Shown: one piece after another, positions 1 through 5,804 of the stretch | How positions within the stretch are numbered: the stretch's first letter is position 1 | Layout: every line of letters begins with the position of its first letter | Origin: Anaerolineaceae bacterium UBA4081 | GTDB lineage: Bacteria; Chloroflexota; Anaerolineae; Anaerolineales; Anaerolineaceae | Assembly (NCBI GenBank): GCA_002383615.1 | Contig: DFYN01000084.1 | Span: 5,867 to 14,586 of the forward strand | Direction: 5' to 3' | DNA length: 8,720 nt | The notes under the pieces: generated by a model | The model's database searches: none | What the model saw: only the letters and a program-made list of their open reading frames with translations | What the model was told of the DNA's origin: nothing | Position numbers and translations under genes: made by a program

Positions 1-117
1 TGATTATATTGATTATAGAATAGGAAGGATAGGAAAACAATCTAATTGTGGATGGGAGCCAGAAGACTCGCCTGGTAACTCATAAACGGTGGGATAATTG
101 TCTGAGAAATGATTGCC

Positions 118-123
118 GGAGGG
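118..123 (+). promoter_or_regulatory. Ribosome binding site that sets the ABC transporter start
   Basis: GGAGGG sits six bases before ATG 130. It lies inside the longer reading frame that begins at ATG 109, so it favours the shorter protein. Confidence 0.7.
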
Positions 124-129
124 CTAATA

Positions 130-2052
130 ATGAGACATCAGGGTGGAATGCGGGGGTTGGTCAACGCACCAGACACCAAACCAAAGATAACTTTAGCGCT
201 GCTTAAGCGGGTGCTGAAATACGCCAAACCATACCGGTGGCTGATTGCCGGTTTGTTGCTGCTCATCCTGGTACAAACAGGCGTCGGGCTGCTCATGCCG
301 CTGATCTTGCGCGATCTGATCGATAAAACCATCCCGTCGGGCAACGTGCCCCGGCTGATCTGGCTGGCGTTGGCGATGCTGGCGATTCCAACGCTCAACG
401 GAGCAATTAATGTAACCCAGCGGCAGCTCAGCTCGCGGGTAGGTGAAGGCGTTATCTTCGATTTGCGCGTTGCTTTGTACGACCGCCTGCAACGCATGTC
501 TCTGCGATTCTTCACCAACACCAAGGTGGGCGAGTTGATGAGCCGGCTGAATAACGACGTCATCGGCGCTCAAAATGCCATCAGCAGCACCATGGTGGGC
601 ATTGTGACGGATGTGGTGCGCGGTGTGGCGGTTTTAGCCGTCATGTTGACTCTTGAATGGCGGTTAACCTTAATCGCGGTTGCCATCCTGCCTTTCTTCC
701 TGCTGGCTGCCCGTTTACTGGGCTCGCGTCTGCGGGATATCGCCCGCGAGCAAATGGAAGCCAATGCGCGCATGAACGCCATGATGAATGAGACACTTAA
801 TATCGGCGGTGCATTGCTGGTGAAATTGTTTGGACGGCGGCAGGTGGAAGTGCGCCGTTTTGAGGCGCGGGCGAAGGAAGTGCGCGACCTGGGTGTGCGG
901 CGGACCTCCACCAGTTCCATCTTCATGGCGCTGACTGGATTGATCAGCGCCGTTGGGACTGCGCTGGTGTATGGACTGGGCGGCTATATGGTCATCCAGG
1001 GCAACTTTACGGTGGGTACCATTGTCGCGCTGGGAGCCTACCTAGGTTCGCTATATAGCGCGCTGCAAGGGTTATCCAATGCGCCGGTTGAGTTTGCGAC
1101 ATCCATGGTCAGTTTTGAACGCGTATTTGAAGTGGCGGACTTGCCGGTAGACATCCCGGAAATTGACCAGCCGCTTGTTCCAACAGATGTGCGCGGCGAA
1201 ATTACATTTGAGCATGTCTCGTTCCAATATGAGCGGGGCGATGAGAAATTACTGAGCGACGTCCACCGCTATGGCAGCATGGATAATGTTACAGCAGTTC
1301 TTTCGGGGGATGCCAGCCCTGATGAGGAGGAGAGCACGGCACACAGCCAGGCACGCGGCGTGGCGTTGCAAGATATCAGTTTTCGGGCTGCGCCGGGGCA
1401 GCTGGTTGCGCTGGTGGGACCCAGCGGGGCTGGTAAAACAACCATGACTTACCTGATACCGCGGCTATATGATCCGGTTGAGGGCGTCATCCGCCTGGAC
1501 GGGTATGACCTGCGCGAACTGGGGTTGGATGCGCTGACTTCGCAGATCGGCATGGTGACCCAGGAAACGTATCTATTCCACGATACCATTCGCACCAACT
1601 TGCAGTACGCCCGCCTGGACGCAACCCAGGCAGAGTTGGAGGCAGCCTGCCGGATTGCCAATATCCATACATTTATCAGTGAGCTTCCAGACGGCTATGA
1701 CACCATTGTGGGCGAGCGCGGCTATCGGTTGAGTGGCGGCGAAAAGCAGCGTCTGGCACTGGCACGGGTCATCCTTAAGAATCCGCGCATCCTGGTTTTA
1801 GACGAAGCCACCAGCAGCCTGGACAGCGAATCAGAAGCCCTGATTCAAGATGCGCTGGGCAAGGTCATGGCAGAGCGTACCAGCATTGTCATTGCCCACC
1901 GGCTCAGCACCATCCTGGCGGCTGACCTGATACTGGTGCTGGATCGCGGCAGGATTGTGGAGAGTGGCACACACGCCAGCCTGTTGGCGCAAAACGGTCT
2001 GTATGCCAGCCTCTATCATACCCAGTTTGATGATTCGGCTGACGATATGTGA
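130..2052 (+). CDS. ABC-type exporter, fused membrane and ATPase domains (half-transporter)
   Basis: An MsbA/multidrug-type half-transporter of about 640 residues, expected to work as a homo- or heterodimer that exports an unknown, probably lipophilic, substrate through the cytoplasmic membrane. The N-terminal half has about six hydrophobic segments, the first around residues 33-55. The C-terminal ATPase has the Walker A motif GPSGAGKTT (about 430-438), the Q-loop in MVTQE, the signature LSGGEKQR (about 534), Walker B ILVLDE with the catalytic Glu near 559, and the H-loop His near 590. I chose ATG 130 because GGAGGG (118-123) lies six bases upstream. An in-frame ATG at 109 has no comparable site. 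An extra stretch of roughly 35-40 residues, including an acidic patch, lies between the A-loop Tyr (VSFQY, codon 1228-1230) and the strand before Walker A (1231-1359). The gene is visibly richer in G+C than the operon on the right. No paired half-transporter is seen, but the window starts just upstream. Confidence 0.95.
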   Translation: MRHQGGMRGLVNAPDTKPKITLALLKRVLKYAKPYRWLIAGLLLLILVQTGVGLLMPLILRDLIDKTIPSGNVPRLIWLALAMLAIPTLNGAINVTQRQLSSRVGEGVIFDLRVALYDRLQRMSLRFFTNTKVGELMSRLNNDVIGAQNAISSTMVGIVTDVVRGVAVLAVMLTLEWRLTLIAVAILPFFLLAARLLGSRLRDIAREQMEANARMNAMMNETLNIGGALLVKLFGRRQVEVRRFEARAKEVRDLGVRRTSTSSIFMALTGLISAVGTALVYGLGGYMVIQGNFTVGTIVALGAYLGSLYSALQGLSNAPVEFATSMVSFERVFEVADLPVDIPEIDQPLVPTDVRGEITFEHVSFQYERGDEKLLSDVHRYGSMDNVTAVLSGDASPDEEESTAHSQARGVALQDISFRAAPGQLVALVGPSGAGKTTMTYLIPRLYDPVEGVIRLDGYDLRELGLDALTSQIGMVTQETYLFHDTIRTNLQYARLDATQAELEAACRIANIHTFISELPDGYDTIVGERGYRLSGGEKQRLALARVILKNPRILVLDEATSSLDSESEALIQDALGKVMAERTSIVIAHRLSTILAADLILVLDRGRIVESGTHASLLAQNGLYASLYHTQFDDSADDM

Positions 2053-2195
2053 TTACGGTGCCGAATGAAGAATTCAACTTTGTGATCAAACGAAATATAG
2101 CCAGAACCTCCGATTATTACGGAAGCAGAAACGGAGATGACAGGGCACAATTTATTATGAAAATACACTTTTGCTGATATAAGTGGCTTGGAGAA

Positions 2196-2231
2196 TAAAC
2201 AGACAGCGTCCAAAAGGGCGCTGTCTGTTTA
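2196..2231. terminator. Bidirectional hairpin terminator between convergent genes
   Basis: A perfect 13-bp inverted repeat (TAAACAGACAGCG, 2196-2208, with its complement at 2219-2231) is extended by one T-G and two C-G pairs. This gives a stem of about 16 pairs closed by an AAAA loop (2212-2215). It lies between the ABC transporter, which ends at 2052, and the DUF5320 gene, which ends at 2291 on the other strand. Each side of the stem ends in a short A/T run (TTTAATAAT to the right, TTTATTC on the reverse strand), so it can plausibly stop transcription from both directions. The rest of 2053-2290 holds nothing else I can support. Confidence 0.85.
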
Positions 2232-2290
2232 ATAATGGAATTGGTTTAACGCTACAAGAAGCCTTGGCTGCAAGTCTGGGAGATTTGTAA

Positions 2291-2551
2291 TTACGCTCCC
2301 TTTTCTTCCAATCCCTTTAGTCTTTCAGATATTTCAGCCAGAGCCGACTCTAACCATTCCTTTTGTTGTTCGAGGGTTACTTTCTCGTCTTGTATGGGGG
2401 TTTGAGTGGGCAGGAATCCCCAACCCCTACCGCCCACACGCCAAGCGGTGCGACCTGCACCCCAACCAGTTCGCTGCCCTCGCCCACAGGGACCCAAGCC
2501 TTTACCGTTTTGACCCATTCCAAAAGGTCCTGTTCCATCCATGTTTGGCAT
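2291..2551 (-). CDS. DUF5320-type small glycine-rich protein with C-terminal coiled coil
   Basis: A protein of 86 residues that begins MPNMDGTGPFGMGQNGKG, the typical opening of DUF5320 proteins of anaerobic bacteria and archaea, whose function is unknown. The first half is rich in Gly, Arg and Trp, with a single Cys in GPCGRG. The last 35 residues or so are charged and Leu-rich and look like a short coiled coil (EQQKEWLESALAEISERL). I chose ATG 2551 because AGAGG lies seven bases upstream and because the family motif starts there, although the frame is open to an ATG at 2656. It is the third gene of the padR operon, 23 bases after the first DUF5320 gene, and is followed by the hairpin at 2196-2231. 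Members of this family often sit beside NifX-like and MinD-ferredoxin genes, which agrees with the divergent operon here. Confidence 0.85.
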   Translation of the reverse strand: MPNMDGTGPFGMGQNGKGLGPCGRGQRTGWGAGRTAWRVGGRGWGFLPTQTPIQDEKVTLEQQKEWLESALAEISERLKGLEEKGA

Positions 2552-2574
2552 TGTTTTACCTCTTCTTGTTAGAT

Positions 2575-2778
2575 TTATCTGCGATTGACGCGATATGCGC
2601 GCCGACGACGAAATAAGCGCCCAAAAGCGTTGGAAAACCTTTGCCCCAAACCCCATGACCTTTGCGGTGTTGTTGTCGTGGTAGTTGGTGCATCAGGTGA
2701 ATTTGGGGCACAGTTACCCATACCGCGTCCAGTTTTCTTTCCTTGTCCGTTGGGACCCGTACCATCTCTGTAAGGCAT
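2575..2778 (-). CDS. DUF5320-like small protein, variant with threonine run and basic tail
   Basis: A protein of 67 residues that begins MPYRDGTGPNGQGKKTGRG, clearly related to its neighbour (shared MP..DGTGP.G.G opening). It lacks the C-terminal coiled coil. Instead it has a single Cys (NCAP), a run of six Thr, and a very basic end (GRLFRRRRAYRVNRR). Its ATG overlaps the padR stop codon by one base (TAATG on the minus strand), and GGAG (2786-2789) lies seven bases upstream, so its translation is probably coupled to padR. The basic tail could bind nucleic acid or an acidic partner, but that is a guess. The gene may be a diverging copy of the DUF5320 family; I see no frameshift that would restore the missing coiled coil. 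Confidence 0.75.
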   Translation of the reverse strand: MPYRDGTGPNGQGKKTGRGMGNCAPNSPDAPTTTTTTPQRSWGLGQRFSNAFGRLFRRRRAYRVNRR

Positions 2779-3173
2779 TATTTTTCTCCGTTCTGGCGAT
2801 TAGCCCGAGCTAACATATTTTTAATCATCTCCTGGGAATTTTCCAATTCATTCAACCAACTTGTGAGAACGAATTCTCCTTGAGATGTCAACCGATAAAT
2901 TCGACGTGGCGGTCCTTGAGTCTGGTCTGTGTCCCAATCCGATTGGATCCATTCCAGCAATTCCATATCGCGCAAGGTTCGATAGACCACGCTGGGATGT
3001 ATGGTGCGCATCCCTAAAGTCTGTAATTCGGCGAGCAAGGTATAACCATGCTGAGGATGCTCGCTGAGTAAAATGAGCAGGGCGGGTTCCAGCAAAGAAA
3101 TCGTCACTGGCGAATGCCGCTCGCCCATATTGTTTTCTCTGCCCATAGCCCAACCCCGTCGATGTCTTGGCAT
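2778..3173 (-). CDS. PadR-family transcriptional regulator (winged helix)
   Basis: A repressor-type DNA-binding protein of 131 residues. The core shows the PadR winged-helix pattern: a hydrophobic first helix (ALLILLSEHPQHGYTLLAEL), the recognition region HPSVVYRTLRDMELLEW, and the wing GPPRRIYRLTSQGE. It then has only one short C-terminal helix, so it belongs with the small PadR proteins that dimerise through a single helix. I chose ATG 3173 because GGAGG (complement of 3183-3187) lies nine bases upstream; the frame is open to an ATG at 3221, but that would fall inside the promoter. It is first in a three-gene operon with two DUF5320 genes. A large palindrome (3221-3258) covers its own -35 box, which suggests autoregulation. 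The effector is unknown. It may also influence the divergent metal-cluster operon. Confidence 0.92.
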   Translation of the reverse strand: MPRHRRGWAMGRENNMGERHSPVTISLLEPALLILLSEHPQHGYTLLAELQTLGMRTIHPSVVYRTLRDMELLEWIQSDWDTDQTQGPPRRIYRLTSQGEFVLTSWLNELENSQEMIKNMLARANRQNGEK

Positions 3174-3210
3174 GATCTCGAGCCTCCGATTTGAATTATC
3201 CTTAATGAAG

Positions 3211-3239
3211 AGTATAACCAACTATTCTATATATGTCAA
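3211..3239 (-). promoter_or_regulatory. padR operon promoter (sigma70-type)
   Basis: On the minus strand TTGACA (3239-3234) and TATACT (3216-3211) are separated by exactly 17 bases, close to consensus. Transcription would start near 3204, leaving a leader of about 30 bases that contains the GGAGG site of padR. Confidence 0.75.
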
Positions 3240-3258
3240 TACATATTAAGAGAATAGT
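3221..3258. promoter_or_regulatory. Nested palindrome, probable PadR operator
   Basis: Outer arms ACTATTCT (3221-3228) and AGAATAGT (3251-3258) are perfect complements. Inside them lie ATATGT (3231-3236) and ACATAT (3241-3246), also perfect, around CAAT. The ATGT...ACAT core recalls PadR-box half-sites, but the four-base spacing is shorter than in the best-known PadR boxes. The element covers the -35 box and spacer of the padR promoter and ends ten bases before the -35 box of the rightward promoter. Confidence 0.65.
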
Positions 3259-3267
3259 GACAATCTG

Positions 3268-3296
3268 TTGAAAAAATATAATGTTACTTATATAAT
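3268..3296 (+). promoter_or_regulatory. Promoter of the XRE/NifX-MinD operon (sigma70-type)
   Basis: TTGAAA (3268-3273) and TATAAT (3291-3296) are 17 bases apart, almost ideal for the housekeeping sigma factor. Transcription would start near 3303, giving a leader of about 100 bases before ATG 3406. No promoter of comparable quality is seen further down the operon. Confidence 0.75.
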
Positions 3297-3311
3297 GGTA
3301 AAATACTACCA
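3296..3311. promoter_or_regulatory. Operator-like dyad over the predicted transcription start
   Basis: TGGTA and TACCA flank six bases (TGGTAAAATACTACCA). The dyad is centred on the predicted start site of the rightward promoter, the usual place for a repressor site. The XRE/cupin regulator encoded just downstream is the obvious candidate to bind it; this is inference. Confidence 0.5.
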
Positions 3312-3326
3312 ATATATCAAAAAATG

Positions 3327-3342
3327 TACTATAATAATAGTA
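3327..3342. promoter_or_regulatory. Second operator-like dyad in the leader
   Basis: TACTA and TAGTA flank six bases (TACTATAATAATAGTA). It has the same 5-6-5 layout as the dyad at 3296-3311, and the two centres are 31 bases apart, about three helical turns, so dimers bound at both would face the same side of the DNA. The region is AT-rich, so a chance match is possible. Confidence 0.35.
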
Positions 3343-3405
3343 ATTATGGTGTACTTGCTTTTCGTGCCTACATTTGTTTATGGCGAACTGTTTGAGGTGT
3401 GATTA

Positions 3406-4443
3406 ATGAAAAAAACAGCTATAGAACCAGTCTGGACACCGGCGGAAGTACGCGTTGCGCACAAGCTTCGCGAACTGCGCATGCGAAGCGGGCTTTCGCT
3501 ACGCGCGCTGGCGGACCGCAGCGGTCTGAATATCAATACCTTGAGCCTGATTGAAAACGGGAAAACCTCACCCTCAGTTAGCACCCTGCAACAATTGGCT
3601 TTGGCGCTGAATATTTCCATTGCAGTTTTCTTCGAATCGGATCCAGTGGAGAAGAGTGTGGTATACACCCCGGTTGACAAACGCCCGCAAACCTCAATTG
3701 GGACCACCCAAATGCAAAATCTGGGCAAAGATTTTTCGGGTAATGCTGTGCAACCCTTTTTGGTAACTTTACAACCAGGGGTGAACAGCGGGGATAGGGT
3801 CATTGTGCATACCGGGTACGAGTATGTGTTTTGCTTGAGTGGAATCGTTGAGTATCACATAAACGATGATGTCTATCTTTTAGAACAAGGAGACAGTTTG
3901 CTGTTTGAGGCGAATTTGCCCCATTGTTGGAAAAACAGCAGTACTGAAAGTTCACAATTCCTAATCATTTTGTATCCCACGGATGTCAATGATGAACCCA
4001 GTGGGCACCATTTTTCTAAAGAACACTTAATTCAGGAGGTTTCAATGAAAATTGCAGTAATTACGGACGACGGCAAGACAATCAGCCAGCACTTTGGACG
4101 GGCAGCGTATTATCTGGTACTGACCATTGAAGAAGGAAAGGTTGTCCAACGCGAGATGCGTCCCAAGATGGGGCACTCACAATTTAGTGGGGAGAATCAT
4201 GCTGAAGTTGTCACTCCAGCTGGTCACGGCATGGATTCCGCTTCTCATACTAAACACACCAGCATGGCAGGGACCATTTCGGATTGCAAGGTTTTACTGT
4301 GCGGTGGGATGGGTATGGGCGCCTATGATAGCATGCGCCAGTTGAATATCCAGCCGGTTGTGACAGATTTAAGTGATATTGATGCAGCTGTTGAGGCATT
4401 CATTTCCGGAAAATTAATAGATCACACGGAATTACTTCACTAA
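3406..4443 (+). CDS. XRE/cupin transcriptional regulator fused in frame to a NifX-like domain
   Basis: A 345-residue protein with three parts. Residues about 15-77 are an XRE helix-turn-helix (LRALADRSGLNINTLSLIEN). Residues about 110-192 are a cupin sensor domain, with the first motif around HTGYEYVFCLSG and the second around GDSLLFEANLPHCW. From residue 214 follows a PF02579 domain (dinitrogenase Fe-Mo cofactor family, NifX/ORP-like). XRE/cupin regulators are normally only about 180-200 residues, so the fusion is unusual. ATG 3406 is supported by GAGGTG (3394-3399), six bases upstream. At the junction, AGGAGG and an in-frame ATG 4045 look exactly like the start of a separate gene, so the locus may make both the fusion and a free NifX-like protein. 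The regulator probably senses a small ligand or metal-cluster state and controls its own operon through dyads at 3296-3342. The HTH-coding part is visibly more GC-rich than the rest. Confidence 0.9.
   Translation: MKKTAIEPVWTPAEVRVAHKLRELRMRSGLSLRALADRSGLNINTLSLIENGKTSPSVSTLQQLALALNISIAVFFESDPVEKSVVYTPVDKRPQTSIGTTQMQNLGKDFSGNAVQPFLVTLQPGVNSGDRVIVHTGYEYVFCLSGIVEYHINDDVYLLEQGDSLLFEANLPHCWKNSSTESSQFLIILYPTDVNDEPSGHHFSKEHLIQEVSMKIAVITDDGKTISQHFGRAAYYLVLTIEEGKVVQREMRPKMGHSQFSGENHAEVVTPAGHGMDSASHTKHTSMAGTISDCKVLLCGGMGMGAYDSMRQLNIQPVVTDLSDIDAAVEAFISGKLIDHTELLH
4034..4039 (+). promoter_or_regulatory. Internal ribosome binding site inside the fusion gene
   Basis: AGGAGG, a full-strength Shine-Dalgarno site, lies five bases before the in-frame ATG 4045. 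It encodes part of the linker (QEV) between the cupin and NifX-like domains. In the two other frames stop codons occur at 4017-4019 and 4028-4030; only the frame in use runs through. Confidence 0.8.
4045..4443 (+). CDS. NifX-like (PF02579) cluster-binding protein from an internal start, histidine-rich loop
   Basis: This is the 132-residue product expected if ribosomes start at ATG 4045; it is identical to the C-terminal domain of the fusion. It opens MKIAVITDDGKTISQHFGRA, as typical NifX/ORP-like proteins do. A loop between residues 44 and 71 carries five His (44, 52, 61, 68, 71), and Cys81 and Cys86 follow in DCKVLLCGGMGMGAYDSM. In this family such positions can hold metal or metal-sulfur clusters, for example FeMo-co precursors or the Mo/Cu cluster of the Desulfovibrio orange protein. 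Which metal is bound here cannot be told. It differs clearly from the second NifX-like protein at 4566, which has no Cys. Whether it exists as a free protein depends on use of the internal start. Confidence 0.65.
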   Translation: MKIAVITDDGKTISQHFGRAAYYLVLTIEEGKVVQREMRPKMGHSQFSGENHAEVVTPAGHGMDSASHTKHTSMAGTISDCKVLLCGGMGMGAYDSMRQLNIQPVVTDLSDIDAAVEAFISGKLIDHTELLH

Positions 4444-4454
4444 ATCTGTTTTGA

Positions 4455-4482
4455 TTGCAAAGGTGGTAATAACCACATGCAA
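4455..4482 (+). other. Intercistronic hairpin in the operon
   Basis: TTGCA (4455-4459) pairs with TGCAA (4478-4482) and GTGGT (4463-4467) pairs with ACCAC (4472-4476), around an AATA loop with a small uneven bulge. It lies in the 122-base gap between the two NifX-like genes, the widest gap in the operon. No T-run follows, so a full terminator is unlikely; a processing or stability element is more plausible. Its inner part (TGGTAATAACCA) also resembles the dyad at 3296-3311, so a regulator site is possible. Confidence 0.45.
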
Positions 4483-4565
4483 ATGGCACGTCAGGACTTT
4501 TAGCAATCCGCGACAGCCAATACAGGAACGTTCCACAAATAGCGAGATATACCCTTGGAGGTAAT

Positions 4566-4904
4566 ATGATTATCATCATTTCAGCGCAAAACCCACAGTT
4601 GGATAGCTTTATCGAACGTCGTTTTGGACGTGCGCCCTGGTTTATTAAAGTTGACACAGAGACCAGTAACTGGCAGGCGCTTGCCAATCCCGGCGCCAGC
4701 CAATCGGGCGGGGCAGGTGTTACCGCAGCACAATTTGCAATTGACCAGAAAGTTGATGCAGTCATCAGTGGAGATTTTGGTCCCAATGCTGCCAATGTGT
4801 TTCGGGCTGCAAAAATAGGCATGCACTTGTTCACCAGTGAAAGCGAAACAGTAAAACAAACAGTGATAGATTTTCAACAGGGTAAATTACCTTTGATGCC
4901 CTAG
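4566..4904 (+). CDS. NifX/ORP-like protein, PF02579 family
   Basis: A single-domain protein of 112 residues related to NifX, the NifB C-terminal domain and the orange protein family, which bind or carry metal-sulfur clusters. The pattern is clear: an N-terminal strand, ERRFGRAPWFIKVD, then SGGAGVTAAQFAIDQKVDAVISGDFGPNAANVF, where the family has its glycine-rich turn and G..GPNA motif. It has no Cys and only one His, so any cluster would be held by few side chains or by a partner, and it may be a scaffold rather than a Cys-ligated carrier. ATG 4566 is supported by GGAGG (4557-4561). The next gene, a MinD-like ferredoxin ATPase, starts 21 bases after its stop. This order (NifX-like, then two MinD-like ATPases) is the core of ORP-type gene sets. 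Confidence 0.9.
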   Translation: MIIIISAQNPQLDSFIERRFGRAPWFIKVDTETSNWQALANPGASQSGGAGVTAAQFAIDQKVDAVISGDFGPNAANVFRAAKIGMHLFTSESETVKQTVIDFQQGKLPLMP

Positions 4905-4925
4905 CGCGTGCTTCAGGAGAATTTG

Positions 4926-5804
4926 ATGAGAATTACAGTTGCAAGCGGGAAAGGCGGAACTGGTAAGACGACCATTGCAACCAGTTTGGCGCGTAGTTTA
5001 ACAACCAAAGGTCAAGTCTGGTATGTGGACTGCGATGTAGAAGCACCCAATGGTCATCTTTTTCTGGATCCGGTTTTTACAACGCAAGCCCAGACAAGTA
5101 TTGCCATACCTCAAATTCAGACTGACAAGTGTACCGCCTGTGGAATATGCGTTTCAGTTTGCCAGTTTCACGCCTTGGCGAAAATTGGGACATCAATCCT
5201 TGTTTTTCCTCAACTGTGCCATGGTTGTGGAAGCTGCACCTGGAACTGTCCAGAAGATGCAATTGTTGAAATTCCCAATCCGATTGGTGTGATTGAATCA
5301 GGTGAAACGCAGGATGGAATTCATTTTGTGCGTGGGGCGCTGACGATCAGTGAACCGATGCCGACGCCTATCATACGTGCGCTGAAGCGAGGGATTACAC
5401 CTCCAGAAACTGACATTGTTATTATTGATTCACCTCCAGGTGCTTCCTGTTCGGCAGTGGAAACGTTACGAGGATCTGATTTTGCGCTTTTAGTAACAGA
5501 ACCAACGCCATTTGGGCTACATGACCTCAAACAAATTTTAGGCGTGGTAAATGATATGAACATACCATTTGGGGTAATCATCAATCGTGATGGCGTTGGT
5601 GACAACCAGATGGATATATTTCTAACTGAAAAAAACATACCAGTTCTCCTGCGCATACCCTTCAGCAGAACTCTTGCAACTGGCATTGCAGGTGGTCGTA
5701 CACTGGTTGACTTGCAGCCAGAGTATCAGCAGTTGCTTCAAGACTTATTTCACCGAATTTCCACAATAGTAAGCGAGCAAACCCATGCCACCATCAACCA
5801 GTGA
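4926..5804 (+). CDS. MinD/Mrp-type P-loop ATPase with inserted 2[4Fe-4S] ferredoxin domain (first copy)
   Basis: A 292-residue ATPase of the deviant-Walker class. The Walker A motif GKGGTGKT is at residues 8-15 and DCD at 35-37; IIDSPPG is the Walker B region. A ferredoxin module interrupts the ATPase at about 60-115, with Cys 69, 72, 75, 79 and Cys 98, 101, 104, 108, each set a complete CxxCxxCxxxC motif for one [4Fe-4S] cluster. Such proteins (COG1149) are the ORP3/ORP4-type ATPases of anaerobes and resemble Mrp/NBP35 cluster carriers in fold. It probably couples ATP use to cluster or electron transfer to the NifX-like partners. AGGAG (4915-4919) lies six bases before ATG 4926, so the upstream in-frame GTG 4908 is less likely. 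Its end overlaps the next paralog by 20 bases, which implies coupled translation and perhaps a heterodimer. Confidence 0.95.
   Translation: MRITVASGKGGTGKTTIATSLARSLTTKGQVWYVDCDVEAPNGHLFLDPVFTTQAQTSIAIPQIQTDKCTACGICVSVCQFHALAKIGTSILVFPQLCHGCGSCTWNCPEDAIVEIPNPIGVIESGETQDGIHFVRGALTISEPMPTPIIRALKRGITPPETDIVIIDSPPGASCSAVETLRGSDFALLVTEPTPFGLHDLKQILGVVNDMNIPFGVIINRDGVGDNQMDIFLTEKNIPVLLRIPFSRTLATGIAGGRTLVDLQPEYQQLLQDLFHRISTIVSEQTHATINQ

Noticed and set aside
2..85. A 27-codon open frame at the left edge that could be the end of an upstream gene.
   Set aside because: The sequence is AT-rich with short repeats (GATTATA, ATAGGAA) and shows no coding character or recognisable motif.
138..926. Long open frames on the minus strand opposite the ABC transporter.
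   Set aside because: They lie wholly within a strongly conserved gene, have no ribosome sites, and encode no recognisable domain.
2109..2138. Short inverted repeats (CTCCG...CGGAG) downstream of the ABC gene.
   Set aside because: Arms of four or five bases with a long gap are weak next to the 16-pair hairpin at 2196-2231.
2575..2778. The short first DUF5320 gene as a frameshifted remnant of a longer copy.
   Set aside because: The other frames do not continue a DUF5320-like coiled coil, the start is well placed, and the Arg-rich tail fits small family members, so it is kept as a gene.
3380..3406. An eight-residue leader frame (MANCLRCD) whose stop overlaps the regulator start (TAATG).
   Set aside because: It has a suggestive CxxC, but no ribosome binding site precedes it, and frames this short arise easily by chance.
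4484..4504. TGGCACG resembling a sigma54 -24 element, of interest because Desulfovibrio orp operons use sigma54.
   Set aside because: No GC dinucleotide stands at the required distance for the -12 element; the nearest (4503-4504) is six bases too far.
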